Notes: generated from the letters alone by a model not told the origin. Counted from the first letter of the stretch, positions 9,600 through 19,572 are shown. The stretch is 64,000 nt of DNA from Pandoraea sp. PE-S2T-3 (GCF_002179965.1 NZ_NGUQ01000016.1:1-64000), one strand, 5' to 3'. Numbers and translations are program-made.

Positions 9600-10316
9600 A
9601 TGAGTCTTGGATGGATCAATGCGTTGGCGGACGTGGAGGCGCGCATCATGACGGATCAGCACGCTGGTCCGCCCGTACGGACCCAGCGAAGCATGGGGCA
9701 GATTTACGAGCATATCGCCACGAATCTCAAGTACGCGAAACAGCGTGCGATCGACGCGGATGGCGATCGTGCTTCGTCAGGCATGGTGAGCGAGATCGAC
9801 GCCTTCGATGCGCGTATTCAGGCGCGCATTCGGCAGTCGGCCAAGCGCAGCGATTTCAGCATGTTGCGCGGTATGCGCGGTGACGGGTTCAACCGCTCGG
9901 TGCGTGGGCAGTGGGATGTGGCGAACGCGTCGTGCCTGACGTCATCCGCGCGGCGACTGCACGCGTTTCTGCTCGATGTCGATAGGCGCAGCGAGGCGAT
10001 CCTGTTGCGGGCGACGGTGTATCAGGAGCGGGTCGCTGCGTCGATGGCCGCTCACTTGCTCGCGCGAGATAACGCAATCTTCGAGCAAGCCTATGCGGCG
10101 CTGGTGCAGGATCTGGTTGCCGTCTCCGGAGGCGTCGTCAGCACGTATGACGGCATTGCGCAGATGCAATCCGAAATATCGGACATGGCCGGCATGGCAT
10201 CGAATATGGCCTCACAGATAGCGTCCCTGCTGCCACCGGGTGAGGCGCCTCCACCCTATGCGCCACCGTCACCACCGCCGCTACCGACGGCCCCGGCACC
10301 CGACACCCGGTTGTGA
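9600..10316 (+). CDS. Uncharacterised helical protein with proline-rich C-terminal tail
   Basis: I do not recognise this 238-residue protein. It is predicted mostly alpha-helical, has no signal peptide or membrane segment, and ends in a proline-rich tail (PPPYAPPSPPPLPTAPAP) after an MAGMASNMASQ stretch. The start at 9600 follows GGAGGCGGT. It lies on the other side of the iclR gene from two further unrecognised helical proteins (11275-13514) of similar style, so the three may belong together. Confidence 0.65.
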   Translation: MSLGWINALADVEARIMTDQHAGPPVRTQRSMGQIYEHIATNLKYAKQRAIDADGDRASSGMVSEIDAFDARIQARIRQSAKRSDFSMLRGMRGDGFNRSVRGQWDVANASCLTSSARRLHAFLLDVDRRSEAILLRATVYQERVAASMAAHLLARDNAIFEQAYAALVQDLVAVSGGVVSTYDGIAQMQSEISDMAGMASNMASQIASLLPPGEAPPPYAPPSPPPLPTAPAPDTRL

Positions 10317-10341
10317 TGACGCGATGACGCCGTCCGTGCGA

Positions 10342-11169
10342 TTACTCGGCTGCGACCCCGTGCGATGCCATGTGGCCGGCGTCACGGCTAGGGGCGTGAA
10401 AGCCCAACGACGCCGAGATCTGGAGCGCGGTCTCGTTCAAATTGACGAGCCACGCGTCTTGAAGCCGGTCGGCTGGTGCCGAGAGCGACAACCCCGCGAC
10501 AAGCTTGCCGCTGTCGTCGTAAATGCCGGCCGCGATGCAGCGCACACCGAGTTCAAGTTCTTCGTTATCGCGTGCGTAGCCCGATTTGCGCACGTGGCCC
10601 AGTTCGCGTTCGAGCTTCTGCAAATCGGTAATGCTGTTGCGCGTATGTCCCGACAGACCGGTGCGTGTGGCGTAAGCGCGTACACGTGTGGCTTCATCGG
10701 CCGCCAGAAACAGCTTGCCGACGGACGTCAGATGCAAGGGAGCATGGCCGCCGATGGCGCGCACGACCTGCATGCCCGATCGCTCGCTGTAGGCCCGTTC
10801 GATGTAGACGATTTCATCGCCCTGACGGACCGACAAATTGACCGTCTGCCCGGTGATGCGGTGCAGGCCGCGCATCGGCGACAGCGCTGCGTCGCGTACC
10901 GACAGGCGCGCTTTAACGAGATTGCCGAGTTCGAGCAGACGCATGCCGAGCCGGTAGGTACCCGGGTCGCAACGGTCGACAAAGCGGCAGGCCACCATGT
11001 CGTTGAGGATGCGGTGTGCGGTGGAGGGATGGAGTTCGGTGGACTGTGCCAACTCCTTGAGGCTGACGGGATCGGCATGTCCGGCGAGCGCATCGAGCAA
11101 ACGCATCATGCGCTCGATCACCTGAATGGACGTGCGCGACTCCGCGCCTTGACTGCTGTCGTCTTTCAT
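10342..11169 (-). CDS. IclR-family transcriptional regulator
   Basis: This 275-residue regulator has an N-terminal winged helix-turn-helix (about 18-80, SLKELAQSTELHPSTAHRIL) and a C-terminal IclR effector domain (about 95-260) with the usual VNLSVRQGDEIVYIERAYS core. It probably senses a small aromatic or organic acid and controls catabolic genes, but no catabolic gene is adjacent. It diverges from the helical genes at 11275 across a 105-base AT-rich gap, so it may regulate them. ATG 11169 is the only start that gives the standard family N-terminus. Confidence 0.9.
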   Translation of the reverse strand: MKDDSSQGAESRTSIQVIERMMRLLDALAGHADPVSLKELAQSTELHPSTAHRILNDMVACRFVDRCDPGTYRLGMRLLELGNLVKARLSVRDAALSPMRGLHRITGQTVNLSVRQGDEIVYIERAYSERSGMQVVRAIGGHAPLHLTSVGKLFLAADEATRVRAYATRTGLSGHTRNSITDLQKLERELGHVRKSGYARDNEELELGVRCIAAGIYDDSGKLVAGLSLSAPADRLQDAWLVNLNETALQISASLGFHAPSRDAGHMASHGVAAE

Positions 11170-11274
11170 GGGGTAGGGCCGAGTTTCGTATAGCGTCGAT
11201 TCTATATCATATGGTGAAAAATTCGCAGGACTTCCCGTAGAGGAACCTTGCGAAAAGCAGAAGGAGGCGATGGG

Positions 11275-12198
11275 ATGGAAGCAATGAACGCCCTTCAGGC
11301 GAGCCGGCTGCGCCCACGTACGGGCGCATGGCGGGCACACATCGGGATGACGGTTGCCGCGCAAGGGACGTGTGGGGCTGCCTTCGCGAGAGACGTTCGC
11401 AAATGCCTTCAACGATGCCGGCACGAGGTGCCGGTGTCGTTCCCGGTGCGGGTGCCACAAACCATTCGGGACGCCGGACGCTTTTTGGAAGACGATCTGC
11501 GCGCCGTCATGGAACAACTGGCGCAGCCCGATCGGTGGCAGGGACATCATGCACCGCAACTCGGGGCAGTGGTCGCGGCGCTCAATACCATTGATGCGGA
11601 GGTGTTTCGTCTCGGCGAAACCAAGGACTGCGCCTCGTGGCGAGACATGCTGCGCAAGGGCGGCATGGGCAGCATGACCAACATGGTCAGCGTTCGGGGT
11701 CAACTGGACCGGACTCGCCATCTCACGCGCACTGCCAAAGCCCTGTTCGACGAACTGGTCTGCATGCAGATGACCACGCACGGGCTGCGCTACGCGTTGC
11801 AATGTCGAGGTCTCGACTGGCGCCATGCACCCAACGACTACCTCACGCCTGCACGCAGCACCGAGTGGATTGCGCAACATGCCGCCACCGACGGCGTCAA
11901 CATGGCGCGTCAGGCATTGCTGATCGCGTTTGCCGCGGGCCAGCGCGATAAGCGTGAACGGTTGCTGGCATCGTTCAGCGGTATCGCGAACGTGCATATG
12001 CAATTGGCGTCGCTATGCGAGCAAAGCGCGAGCGCGATGGACCGCATTCGCGATGATGCCCGGCACAACGAATGGAAATCGCGAGAGTGTGTCGATATTG
12101 CGCAGGGCGCTGATCTGTTGATTGATCGCCGGCAGAGCGGGATGGCGGGTAACAGTGCCGCTGCATTACCAAGGTTACCAAGGAGAGATGCGTCATGA
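11275..12198 (+). CDS. Uncharacterised helical protein coupled to the next gene
   Basis: I do not recognise this 307-residue protein. It is cysteine-containing, mostly alpha-helical, and lacks signal peptide and membrane segments. ATG 11275 is preceded by AAGGAGG at a good distance. Its stop overlaps the ATG of the following gene (ATGA at 12195-12198), so the two are translated together and probably form partners. Confidence 0.65.
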   Translation: MEAMNALQASRLRPRTGAWRAHIGMTVAAQGTCGAAFARDVRKCLQRCRHEVPVSFPVRVPQTIRDAGRFLEDDLRAVMEQLAQPDRWQGHHAPQLGAVVAALNTIDAEVFRLGETKDCASWRDMLRKGGMGSMTNMVSVRGQLDRTRHLTRTAKALFDELVCMQMTTHGLRYALQCRGLDWRHAPNDYLTPARSTEWIAQHAATDGVNMARQALLIAFAAGQRDKRERLLASFSGIANVHMQLASLCEQSASAMDRIRDDARHNEWKSRECVDIAQGADLLIDRRQSGMAGNSAAALPRLPRRDAS

Positions 12199-13514
12199 CG
12201 TACTTGGCAAGTCACCCTGGTTTAGCGACGACGGGAATGGGGGCGCTGCGCTTACTGAAGGTGAAGGCGAGCGCTGTCAACACCCGTCCGCCGCGACCCG
12301 GCGATCTGACGTTGGACAACACGAAGGCTACGGCGGGGGCAGTGGGTTGTTCGATTGCCGGGAAGCGCGATGTCATTGCCGCGCAATTCGTTGCGTTGGC
12401 GAATACGAAGCAGGGCATGCTCAAAGACGCGGCCGATGTCGAAGCGCTGCAAAAGAAGTTCGAGCGAGCCTATGCAAAAGCGACGTCGGGATATCTGAAG
12501 GGGGGAATGTGGGACGGGTGCTGGCGATACGCGGAGATGAAAGGAAAGTGGTGGCCGCACTATCTCGTCGCCCATCAACTCGACGTGACCGACATTGACC
12601 AACTGACCCCCTCGGCCAAGCGTTTCACGTTGATTCTGGATCACATGAGCGAGGCGCTCTTGCAGGAGCAGGAGGCATTGGCCAAGTGCAGTGAACTCGG
12701 GTTGCTGAAGGCGGAAGACAAAGCACTCGAAGCGCAGGGCGGCGAGGCCGAATGGGCGGGGCGTGAGCGCACGGCGATCCTCAGCCGGAAACGGGTCATC
12801 GAGATTGCCGAGCATCGAGACAATGCGCGCAAAGCCCTTGCGCGGGCCAGCGAGCAGGTGTGGCCCGACAAGAAGCACTACGGCAGACGGCTTGCCATTT
12901 CCGGCGGTCTTTATGGCGTTGCCGCCGCGGTTGGCGTCATCGGTCTTGCCGTTGCGAGTTTGGGCGTGGCCATCGTCGCATTTGCCGTCACGCTGGTGCT
13001 TCGGGTGGTGAGTCTCGGCAGCATCCGAGGCTACGACCGCGAGCGAAGCTGGAAGTCGGCCGAGAGCCTGCTCGAGGCGACCAAGGAATTCATCAACTGT
13101 GAAGGAGACGCAATGAAAACCGAGATCTGGCTGGCCCACTCCGATGTCATGTCCCGTCAACTCAACATGATTTGGGATGGGCAACAGCGTATGAGTGGCG
13201 ATCTTCAGCAGACGCAGCGGACGCTGGAAAATCTTGCGACGAAGCACGATGTGTTTGCCAGCGACATGAACAGCAAGATGGATGGCTTGCGCGAAGACAT
13301 GCGAAGTCTCGCGCGAGCGACGGGCGTCCATCCGTCACCGTTCAGAAGCGGGGCATTGAATCCGGTGTCGAGTCCGTTTCCAAGTCTGCCTTCGACGCCA
13401 TTGTCGAGTACCTTTTCGACCCCCGTGGGTACGCCGCCACGGGACCGCCCGGCGCCGCTGGTGCGAGCGCTTTCTTGTAGTCAGCTGACTTTCGACGCCA
13501 GCCGTCTCGCCTGA
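12195..13514 (+). CDS. Uncharacterised helical protein with central hydrophobic hairpin
   Basis: This 439-residue protein is unrecognised by family. Long charged helices (about 95-225) lead into a strongly hydrophobic stretch at about 233-275 (GLYGVAAAVGVIGLAVASLG and onward), long enough for one or two membrane passes. A second coiled region (about 285-375) and a Ser/Pro-rich tail follow. There is no signal peptide. The layout, a long helical bundle with one buried hydrophobic hairpin plus a coupled soluble partner, resembles alpha-helical pore-forming toxins, but that is inference from architecture only. A membrane scaffold or secretion-system effector would fit as well. Confidence 0.6.
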   Translation: MTYLASHPGLATTGMGALRLLKVKASAVNTRPPRPGDLTLDNTKATAGAVGCSIAGKRDVIAAQFVALANTKQGMLKDAADVEALQKKFERAYAKATSGYLKGGMWDGCWRYAEMKGKWWPHYLVAHQLDVTDIDQLTPSAKRFTLILDHMSEALLQEQEALAKCSELGLLKAEDKALEAQGGEAEWAGRERTAILSRKRVIEIAEHRDNARKALARASEQVWPDKKHYGRRLAISGGLYGVAAAVGVIGLAVASLGVAIVAFAVTLVLRVVSLGSIRGYDRERSWKSAESLLEATKEFINCEGDAMKTEIWLAHSDVMSRQLNMIWDGQQRMSGDLQQTQRTLENLATKHDVFASDMNSKMDGLREDMRSLARATGVHPSPFRSGALNPVSSPFPSLPSTPLSSTFSTPVGTPPRDRPAPLVRALSCSQLTFDASRLA

Positions 13515-13547
13515 CGCAGCATCCTGCTTTCGCATGCGGGAATCCAC

Positions 13548-13578
13548 GCTGGGCCACCTCGGCCCAGCGGCCTATAAT
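13548..13578 (+). promoter_or_regulatory. Hairpin and consensus -10 element upstream of lutA
   Basis: A perfect stem GCTGGGCC/GGCCCAGC (13548-13555 with 13561-13568) is followed at once by TATAAT (13573-13578). The -10 is a perfect match but no good -35 is seen; the palindrome could be an operator covering the promoter. lutA starts 30 bases further on. Confidence 0.45.
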
Positions 13579-13607
13579 GGCGCATTATTCCCAGAAGAGG
13601 ATTCCCC

Positions 13608-14333
13608 ATGCGCGTCGGACTCTTTGTCACGTGTCTGATCGACCTGATGCGTCCGGAGATCGGTTTCTCGACGCTCAAGCTGCTCGAGACCGCCGGCTGC
13701 GAGGTCGTCATCCCCGATTCTCAGACCTGCTGCGGCCAGCCGGGCTACAACTCCGGCGAACGTGCCATCGCGCGCGATCTCGCCCAGAAATTCCTCGATG
13801 AATTCGAAAGCTTCGACTATGTCGTCGTGCCCTCGGGCTCGTGTGGCGGTATGGTCAAAGCGCACTATGGCGACCTCTTTGCCGACGATCCCGAACTCAT
13901 GGGCCGCTACGAGCGTCTGCGCCCGCGCGTGTTCGAACTCACCGATTTTCTCGTCAACGTGCTGCACATCGAGACGGTACCGGGCGACTTCAACGGCGAA
14001 GTGACCTATCACGACTCGTGCTCGGGACTGCGCGAACTCGGCGTGAAAGCGCAGCCGCGTGCGCTGCTGGCCAAGATGCCGGGCGTCACGGTGACCGAGA
14101 TGAAGGACTGTCAGGCATGCTGCGGCTTCGGCGGCACCTTCGCGCTCAAGTACGGCGACATCTCGACGGCCATCGTCGACGAGAAGTGCGCCAATATCGC
14201 GGCGTCCGGCGCGCCGGCCGTGGTGCTGGGCGATCTGGGCTGCATGCTCAATATCGAAGGGCGCCTGCGTCGCACCGGCGACACGAAGACGCGCGTGCTG
14301 CATATCGCGCAGGTCCTCGCCGGCGATGCCTGA
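13608..14333 (+). CDS. lutA: L-lactate utilisation protein A, Fe-S oxidoreductase subunit
   Basis: This 241-residue protein has two CCG cysteine domains (CCGQPGYN with GSCGGM, and HDSCSGLREL with CCGFGG) as in LutA/YkgE. With LutB it forms the iron-sulfur L-lactate oxidising complex that feeds pyruvate to the PDH route. The start follows AGAAGAGG. lutB begins 82 bases downstream on the same strand. Confidence 0.9.
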   Translation: MRVGLFVTCLIDLMRPEIGFSTLKLLETAGCEVVIPDSQTCCGQPGYNSGERAIARDLAQKFLDEFESFDYVVVPSGSCGGMVKAHYGDLFADDPELMGRYERLRPRVFELTDFLVNVLHIETVPGDFNGEVTYHDSCSGLRELGVKAQPRALLAKMPGVTVTEMKDCQACCGFGGTFALKYGDISTAIVDEKCANIAASGAPAVVLGDLGCMLNIEGRLRRTGDTKTRVLHIAQVLAGDA

Positions 14334-14415
14334 GCGCATGGTCTTCTTTCCGACTTTCCAGCCCATCTGCGCCGATGTTGTGCGCGGGTGCGGCCATCAC
14401 TTCTCGTGAGCCGCG

Positions 14416-15825
14416 ATGCAAGTTCAATCGATGCAATTCAAGGCGCGTGCGGGGCAGAAGCTCGCCGACCAGCGCCTTCAGGCCAATCTCAAGAAGCTCT
14501 CGACCAAGTTCGTGACGGCACGTGCCGCCGCGATCGAAGAGATCGATTTCGACGCGACGCGCGAAGCGCTCAAAGAGCGGCGTAATCGCGGGCTCGAGAG
14601 TCTCGATGTCTGGCTGGCGATGTTCGAGCGCGAAGCCACGCGCCGGGGTGCCACCGTGCTGTTCGCCGAATCGACGCAGGATGCGGCGCGCCTGATTGCC
14701 GAGATTGCGCGCAAGCACGAGGTGAAAAAGGTGATCAAGTCGAAGTCGATGGTCACCGAAGAGCTTCAGCTCAACAAGGTGCTCGCCGACATGGGCGTGC
14801 AATCGGTCGAGACCGATCTGGGCGAGTACATCCTTCAGATCAACGACAACGAGCCGCCTTCGCACATCATCGCGCCGGTGGTGCACAAGGATAAGGACGA
14901 AGTCGCCGACCTGTTTGCGCGCGTGCACCAGAAGCCGCGTCTCACCGAAATTCCGGCGATGACGCGCGAGGCGCGCGAGATGCTGCGGCCGCAGTTTCTG
15001 TCGGCCGACATGGGCGTGACGGGCGGCAACTTCCTGATCGCGGAAACCGGCTCGGTTGCGGTGGTGACCAACGAAGGCAACGAGGGCATGTGCACGATCA
15101 TGCCGCGCGTGCACGTGGCGGTGACCGGTATCGAGAAGGTGCTGCCGACGCTCGAAGATTTGGCAACGGCCATGCGCCTGCTGCCGCGTTCGGCAACCGG
15201 GCAGGGCACGTCGAATTACTTCTCGCTGCTCACCGGGACGCGCGCCGAAGGTGAGGTCGATGGTCCCGATCACATGTACTTCGTGCTGGTGGACGGCGGG
15301 CGCACCGGGTTGATCGGCGGTGCGTTCCAGGAAATGCTGCGCTGCATTCGTTGTGGCGCCTGCATGAACCACTGCCCGGTGTATCAGAAGATTGGTGGCC
15401 ACGCTTACGGCTGGGTGTATCCGGGGCCGATGGGCTCGGTGCTCACGCCGAGCTATGTCGGGCTGGAGAAAACGCTCGACCTGCCGCAGGCGGCAACGTT
15501 GTGCGGCGAATGCAATCGCGTGTGCCCGGTGGGTATTCCGATTTCGGACCTGCTGCGCAAGCTGCGCGAGCGTCAGGTCGATCGTGGTTTGCGGCCGTGG
15601 CAGGAGCGGGCGGCGCTGGCGGCGTGGGGGTTTGCTGCCCGGCGTCCGCGGCTTTATTCCGCCATCACCGGACTCGGGACGTGGGTGTTGAACCGAATGG
15701 GGCGCGATCGCGGCAGCATTTCCAAGCTGCCATTCGCCGGTGGCTGGACCAACACGCGCGAGATGCCGGCGCCGAGCGGCAAAACGTTCCGCGCGATGTA
15801 TCGGGAGCGCCGCGCACCGCGTTGA
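14416..15825 (+). CDS. lutB: L-lactate utilisation protein B, 4Fe-4S iron-sulfur subunit
   Basis: The 469-residue protein has the LutB/YkgF domain, then two ferredoxin-type clusters: CIRCGACMNHCP (about residue 310) and CGECNRVCP (about 365). It is the electron-transfer subunit of the LutABC complex. Expected third subunit LutC does not follow; the next gene is on the opposite strand and unrelated. Confidence 0.93.
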   Translation: MQVQSMQFKARAGQKLADQRLQANLKKLSTKFVTARAAAIEEIDFDATREALKERRNRGLESLDVWLAMFEREATRRGATVLFAESTQDAARLIAEIARKHEVKKVIKSKSMVTEELQLNKVLADMGVQSVETDLGEYILQINDNEPPSHIIAPVVHKDKDEVADLFARVHQKPRLTEIPAMTREAREMLRPQFLSADMGVTGGNFLIAETGSVAVVTNEGNEGMCTIMPRVHVAVTGIEKVLPTLEDLATAMRLLPRSATGQGTSNYFSLLTGTRAEGEVDGPDHMYFVLVDGGRTGLIGGAFQEMLRCIRCGACMNHCPVYQKIGGHAYGWVYPGPMGSVLTPSYVGLEKTLDLPQAATLCGECNRVCPVGIPISDLLRKLRERQVDRGLRPWQERAALAAWGFAARRPRLYSAITGLGTWVLNRMGRDRGSISKLPFAGGWTNTREMPAPSGKTFRAMYRERRAPR

Positions 15826-15841
15826 GGTAATGGCGTTGGCG

Positions 15842-16501
15842 TCAATTTCGCGACGGCAACGCCAACCGTTTTTCGATGCGCCGTTGCAGCGCCGAGAGAC
15901 CCGTCGACAGCACCCAGTAGATCGCCGCACACGCGAGATAAAGCGGCAGCGGTTGGTACGTCGATGCGATCACTTCCTGTGCGGAGCGCAACAGCTCGGT
16001 CACGGTAATCACCGAGACGAGCGACGTGTCCTTGATCAGGCTGATCAGGCTGTTGCCAAGACTCGGCACGGCCATGCGCAGGGCCTGCGGCCCGATCACG
16101 TAACGAAGCGTCTGCCAGTAAGACAACCCGAGGCTGTACGACGCCAGCCACTGACCACGCGGCATGCCTTCGAGCGCGCCGCGCATGCTCTCCGACAGAT
16201 ACGCGCCGACGTTCAGGCTCAACGTGAGTACACCTGCGGGCGTCGGCTCAAGCGAGATGCCGACGCTGGGCAAACCGTAGTAGATCACGAAGATCTGCAC
16301 GAGCAGCGGCGTGCCGCGCATGATGCTCACGTACCCGCGGGCGAGGGCGCGGAACACGCGGATCTTGCCGATCCCCATGATCGCGACGACGATGCCCAGC
16401 GCCAGACCGAACACCATCGACATCACGGCAAACTTGATCGTGAGGACGGTGCCCTGCAATAGCACGGGCAGGGATTGAGCGGCAAGTTCGAATGGATCCA
16501 T
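15842..16501 (-). CDS. Amino-acid ABC transporter permease (cystine/polar amino acid type)
   Basis: This 219-residue inner-membrane permease has about five membrane segments and the HisM/GlnP-type EAA signature (ESMRGALEGMPRGQWLAS). It lies downstream of a matching binding protein, with a 129-base gap containing a strong hairpin. No ATPase gene follows, so it must borrow one encoded elsewhere. Confidence 0.9.
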   Translation of the reverse strand: MDPFELAAQSLPVLLQGTVLTIKFAVMSMVFGLALGIVVAIMGIGKIRVFRALARGYVSIMRGTPLLVQIFVIYYGLPSVGISLEPTPAGVLTLSLNVGAYLSESMRGALEGMPRGQWLASYSLGLSYWQTLRYVIGPQALRMAVPSLGNSLISLIKDTSLVSVITVTELLRSAQEVIASTYQPLPLYLACAAIYWVLSTGLSALQRRIEKRLALPSRN

Positions 16502-16532
16502 GGCGGGGGGATAGATCGTCTAAAACGGCAAA

Positions 16533-16565
16533 GGCCGACGCCAGCAGGGTTGCGTGGCGTCGGCC
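16533..16565 (-). repeat. Perfect 11-bp stem-loop between binding protein and permease genes
   Basis: GGCCGACGCCA (16533-16543) pairs perfectly with TGGCGTCGGCC (16555-16565) around an 11-base loop. There is no T run, so it is more likely an mRNA-stabilising or partial-termination element that makes binding protein more abundant than permease. Confidence 0.7.
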
Positions 16566-16630
16566 GCGTTCATGCGCTTTGCGAGGTGATCGACAAGCGC
16601 GTTTTTATGATGATGACGGGCGCTGGCGGT

Positions 16631-17428
16631 TTACTTGGCTGGCTTGGACGTGTCTTCGCCGAACCATTTTTGCGAGAGCTTGGCGAGCGAGCCATCCTGC
16701 TTCATCTGCGTGAGCGCGTCGTCGATGGCCTTCGCAAACTGCGGATTGCCCTTGCGGAACGGAATGCCCACCGACTCGTTGGCCCCTTGCAGCACAGCGC
16801 CCGTGCGCAGCGGCAGGTTCGACGTCTTGATCAGATACGCGAGCATCAGGCGGTCGTTGAGCGCGGCGTCGATACGTTGTGCGGCCAGATCGCGAAGATA
16901 TTCAGGCGCGCCCGGATATGTGCGCACATCGATGCCCGGCACGGACTTTGCCAGCGTGTTGTAGTTGCTGCCCAGGCTCACACCGAGCTTCTTGCCCTTG
17001 AGGTCGTCAAGCGACTTGAATTCGCGCGTATCGTCTTTGCGCTGAATGAGCTGCGCGGCGGAATACACATACGGCTGGCTGAAGTCGACCGACTTCTTGC
17101 GGTCGTCGGTAATCGCGACCTGATTGACGATCACGTCGAACTTGCCGGCGACGAGTCCGCCGATGATGCCGCTCCATTCGGTCGTCACGAACACCGGCTT
17201 TACGCCGAGTTTGGCGGCGACGGCCTTGGCGACGTCGACGTCGAAACCATCCAGGTCACCATTCGCGCCGCGATAGTTGAACGGCGGATACGTGCCCTCA
17301 AGGCCAATCTTCAGCACGCCGGCCGACTTCACGGTGTCGAGCAGGTCGGCGGCGCGTGCGGCGGACGTGCCCATGAGGGCGGCAGCGGCCAGCGGCACGA
17401 GGCACAACGTCTTGAGCCAGGTTTTCAT
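16631..17428 (-). CDS. Periplasmic amino-acid-binding protein of ABC transporter
   Basis: The 265-residue solute-binding protein (SBP family 3) begins with a clear signal peptide (LCLVPLAAAALMGTSAARA, cleaved at about residue 26). The family core follows (GVLKIGLEGTYPPFNY, GFDVDVAKAVAAKLG, then VNQVAITDDRKKSVDFS). It most resembles cystine- or polar-amino-acid-binding proteins. It is transcribed with the permease downstream. Confidence 0.9.
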   Translation of the reverse strand: MKTWLKTLCLVPLAAAALMGTSAARAADLLDTVKSAGVLKIGLEGTYPPFNYRGANGDLDGFDVDVAKAVAAKLGVKPVFVTTEWSGIIGGLVAGKFDVIVNQVAITDDRKKSVDFSQPYVYSAAQLIQRKDDTREFKSLDDLKGKKLGVSLGSNYNTLAKSVPGIDVRTYPGAPEYLRDLAAQRIDAALNDRLMLAYLIKTSNLPLRTGAVLQGANESVGIPFRKGNPQFAKAIDDALTQMKQDGSLAKLSQKWFGEDTSKPAK

Positions 17429-17494
17429 AGTGATGGGTTCTCCGTCGGATGAAAGGCGCGCCGCTTGCCGGTTGAATCGAAGTGCTCGGACAGA

Positions 17495-18523
17495 TCAGGC
17501 CGGGCGCAGCGCTTGCACGCATTCTCGCACCAGCTCGGGTCCGCGGTAAATCAATCCGCTATAGACCTGAACCAGGCTCGCGCCAGCATCGAGTTTGGCG
17601 CGGGCGTCCGCACCCGACAGAATGCCGCCGACACCGATGATCGGCAGCGCGCCGCCCAGTTCGGAGGCCAGTGCACGAATTACGCGGTTCGACGCGTCGA
17701 ACACCGGACGCCCCGACAGGCCGCCGGTTTCGTTGGCGTTCGGCTGTCCGGCGACGGCTTCGCGCGAGAGCGTCGTATTCGTGGCAATCACACCGTCGAA
17801 GCCGTGGCGCGTGAGCGTGCCGGCGATCACCTTGATTTGTTCGTCGTCGAGATCGGGCGCGATCTTCAGGGCGATCGGCACGTATTTGCCGTGCCGGTCG
17901 GAGAGCGCGCTCTGCTTTTCCTTGAGCTTGCCGAGCAGGGCGTCGAGTTCGTCGCCGCCTTGCAGTTGGCGCAGGTTCTTCGTGTTGGGTGACGAGATAT
18001 TGACCGTGACGTAGGTGGCGTACGGGTAGACCTTTTCGAGGCAGATCAGATAGTCGTCGACGGCGCGCTCGATCGGCGTATCGGCATTCTTGCCGATGTT
18101 CAGCCCGAGCGGCCCCTTGTAGCGGGCCGACTGCACGTTTTGCAGGAACTGTTCGACACCGCCGTTGTTGAAGCCCATGCGATTGATGATTGCTTCGGCT
18201 TGCGGCAGGCGGAAGATGCGGGGCTTCGGGTTGCCGGCCTGCGGGCGCGGCGTGACAGTGCCCACTTCCACAAAACCGAAGCCGAGCGCGGCAAGACCGT
18301 CGATGCAGCTGCCGTCCTTGTCGAGGCCGGCGGCCAGTCCCACAGGGTTCGGGAACCGGATACCCATCACCGTGCGCGGATCTTCCGGCAGCGTCTGGCC
18401 GACAAGCCCGGCCAAGCCGAGTGATGCGGCCCCGCGAAGGGTTGCCAGCGTCAGGTGGTGGGCTTGTTCAGCGTCGAGGCAGAACAGGGCGCGGCGGGCC
18501 AGGGGATAGAGGGGCGCAAGCAC
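17495..18523 (-). CDS. pyrD: Dihydroorotate dehydrogenase (quinone), class 2
   Basis: This 342-residue flavoenzyme oxidises dihydroorotate to orotate in pyrimidine synthesis, passing electrons to membrane quinone. The N-terminal helical membrane-association segment ([20 protein letters not shown]) marks class 2. [14 protein letters not shown] carries the catalytic Ser and [11 protein letters not shown] is FMN-binding. It is leftward and downstream of aat-bpt, an arrangement also seen in other Burkholderiaceae. Confidence 0.95.
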   Translation of the reverse strand: MLAPLYPLARRALFCLDAEQAHHLTLATLRGAASLGLAGLVGQTLPEDPRTVMGIRFPNPVGLAAGLDKDGSCIDGLAALGFGFVEVGTVTPRPQAGNPKPRIFRLPQAEAIINRMGFNNGGVEQFLQNVQSARYKGPLGLNIGKNADTPIERAVDDYLICLEKVYPYATYVTVNISSPNTKNLRQLQGGDELDALLGKLKEKQSALSDRHGKYVPIALKIAPDLDDEQIKVIAGTLTRHGFDGVIATNTTLSREAVAGQPNANETGGLSGRPVFDASNRVIRALASELGGALPIIGVGGILSGADARAKLDAGASLVQVYSGLIYRGPELVRECVQALRPA

Positions 18524-18765
18524 GATGTCGGGTTCGGCAGAATCGGAAAGCCGCCATTTTACCGGTATCCCGGTGCAGATCGCGTCTTTTTCTACGCTCT
18601 GCGTATGTCGGGGCGGGGAAGGTTTGCGCTGTGCATGAGCGCGGTGCGCACTGCGATGTCATCGAAGGCGTCCGGCACGTGAAGATCGATCCACCGGTCC
18701 AGCCGGTTCGTCCAGCGGTCTCCGCTGGGGACTCCTTGATGCTGCTTGATTCCGCCTGATTCGGC

Positions 18766-19572
18766 TTATTTGGCCTGTTCGGCTTGTGGCGCTAGCGGTT
18801 CACCGGCAGCGTCGAGGATGGCGTCCGGCATGTCTTGCCACTGCCCGTCGATCAGCCCTTGCAGCGGGCGGAAGTTGGCCTTGTAGACCATCTTGCGGCT
18901 CGCCTGAATCCAGTAACCGAGGTAGACATGCGGCAGCCCGAGTGCGCGTGCCTGCTCGATCTGCCAGAGGATGTTGTAGGTGCCGTACGAGGCACCTTCC
19001 ACGTCGGGATCGAAGAACGTGTACACCGACGACAGCCCATCGCTCAGGATGTCGACCATGCTGATCATGCGCAGGGTGCCGGCGCCTTGACGGCCCGGCG
19101 GCTCGCGGAATTCGACCAGGCGCGAATTCACGCGGCTTTGCAGCAGAAACTGCTCGTACTGCTCGCGGCTGTCATGATCCATCCCGCCGCCGGCGTGACG
19201 CCGCGACTGGTAGCGCATGTAGAGCTGGTAGTGTTCTTCGGTGTAATGCAGGCCCGAGACATTGACCGCGAGGCTCGCATGCCGCCGCCAGATGCGGCGT
19301 TGCGTACGGTTCGGCCCGAAGCGGTCGATGGGGACGCGCACCGGAACGCACGCGCGGCAGCCGTCGCAATAGGGGCGGTAGGTGAACACGCCACTGCGGC
19401 GAAAACCGGAGCGAACAAGTTCGCTGTAGACGTCGGAATTGATCAGGTGACTCGGCGTGGCAACTTGCGAGCGCGCCGTGTGATGATCGAGATAGCTACA
19501 GGGATAGGGGGCTGTTGCGTAGAACTGGAGGGCAGACAGCGGGGAGAGCGGCAGTTCGTTCGGATGGGTCAC
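18766..19572 (-). CDS. bpt: Aspartate/glutamate leucyltransferase (Bpt)
   Basis: The 268-residue enzyme attaches leucine from Leu-tRNA to N-terminal Asp or Glu, creating an N-degron for ClpS/ClpAP. It is related to eukaryotic Ate1, with the N-terminal CSYL segment and [13 protein letters not shown] cysteines, then [20 protein letters not shown] and [20 protein letters not shown]. Its ATG overlaps the aat stop by four bases, so the two N-degron enzymes are coupled. Confidence 0.93.
   Translation of the reverse strand: MTHPNELPLSPLSALQFYATAPYPCSYLDHHTARSQVATPSHLINSDVYSELVRSGFRRSGVFTYRPYCDGCRACVPVRVPIDRFGPNRTQRRIWRRHASLAVNVSGLHYTEEHYQLYMRYQSRRHAGGGMDHDSREQYEQFLLQSRVNSRLVEFREPPGRQGAGTLRMISMVDILSDGLSSVYTFFDPDVEGASYGTYNILWQIEQARALGLPHVYLGYWIQASRKMVYKANFRPLQGLIDGQWQDMPDAILDAAGEPLAPQAEQAK

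Noticed and set aside
10342-12003. 553-codon leftward frame covering iclR and the region beyond
   Set aside because: Only the 275-residue IclR part is coding; the upstream portion is antisense to the 11275 gene.
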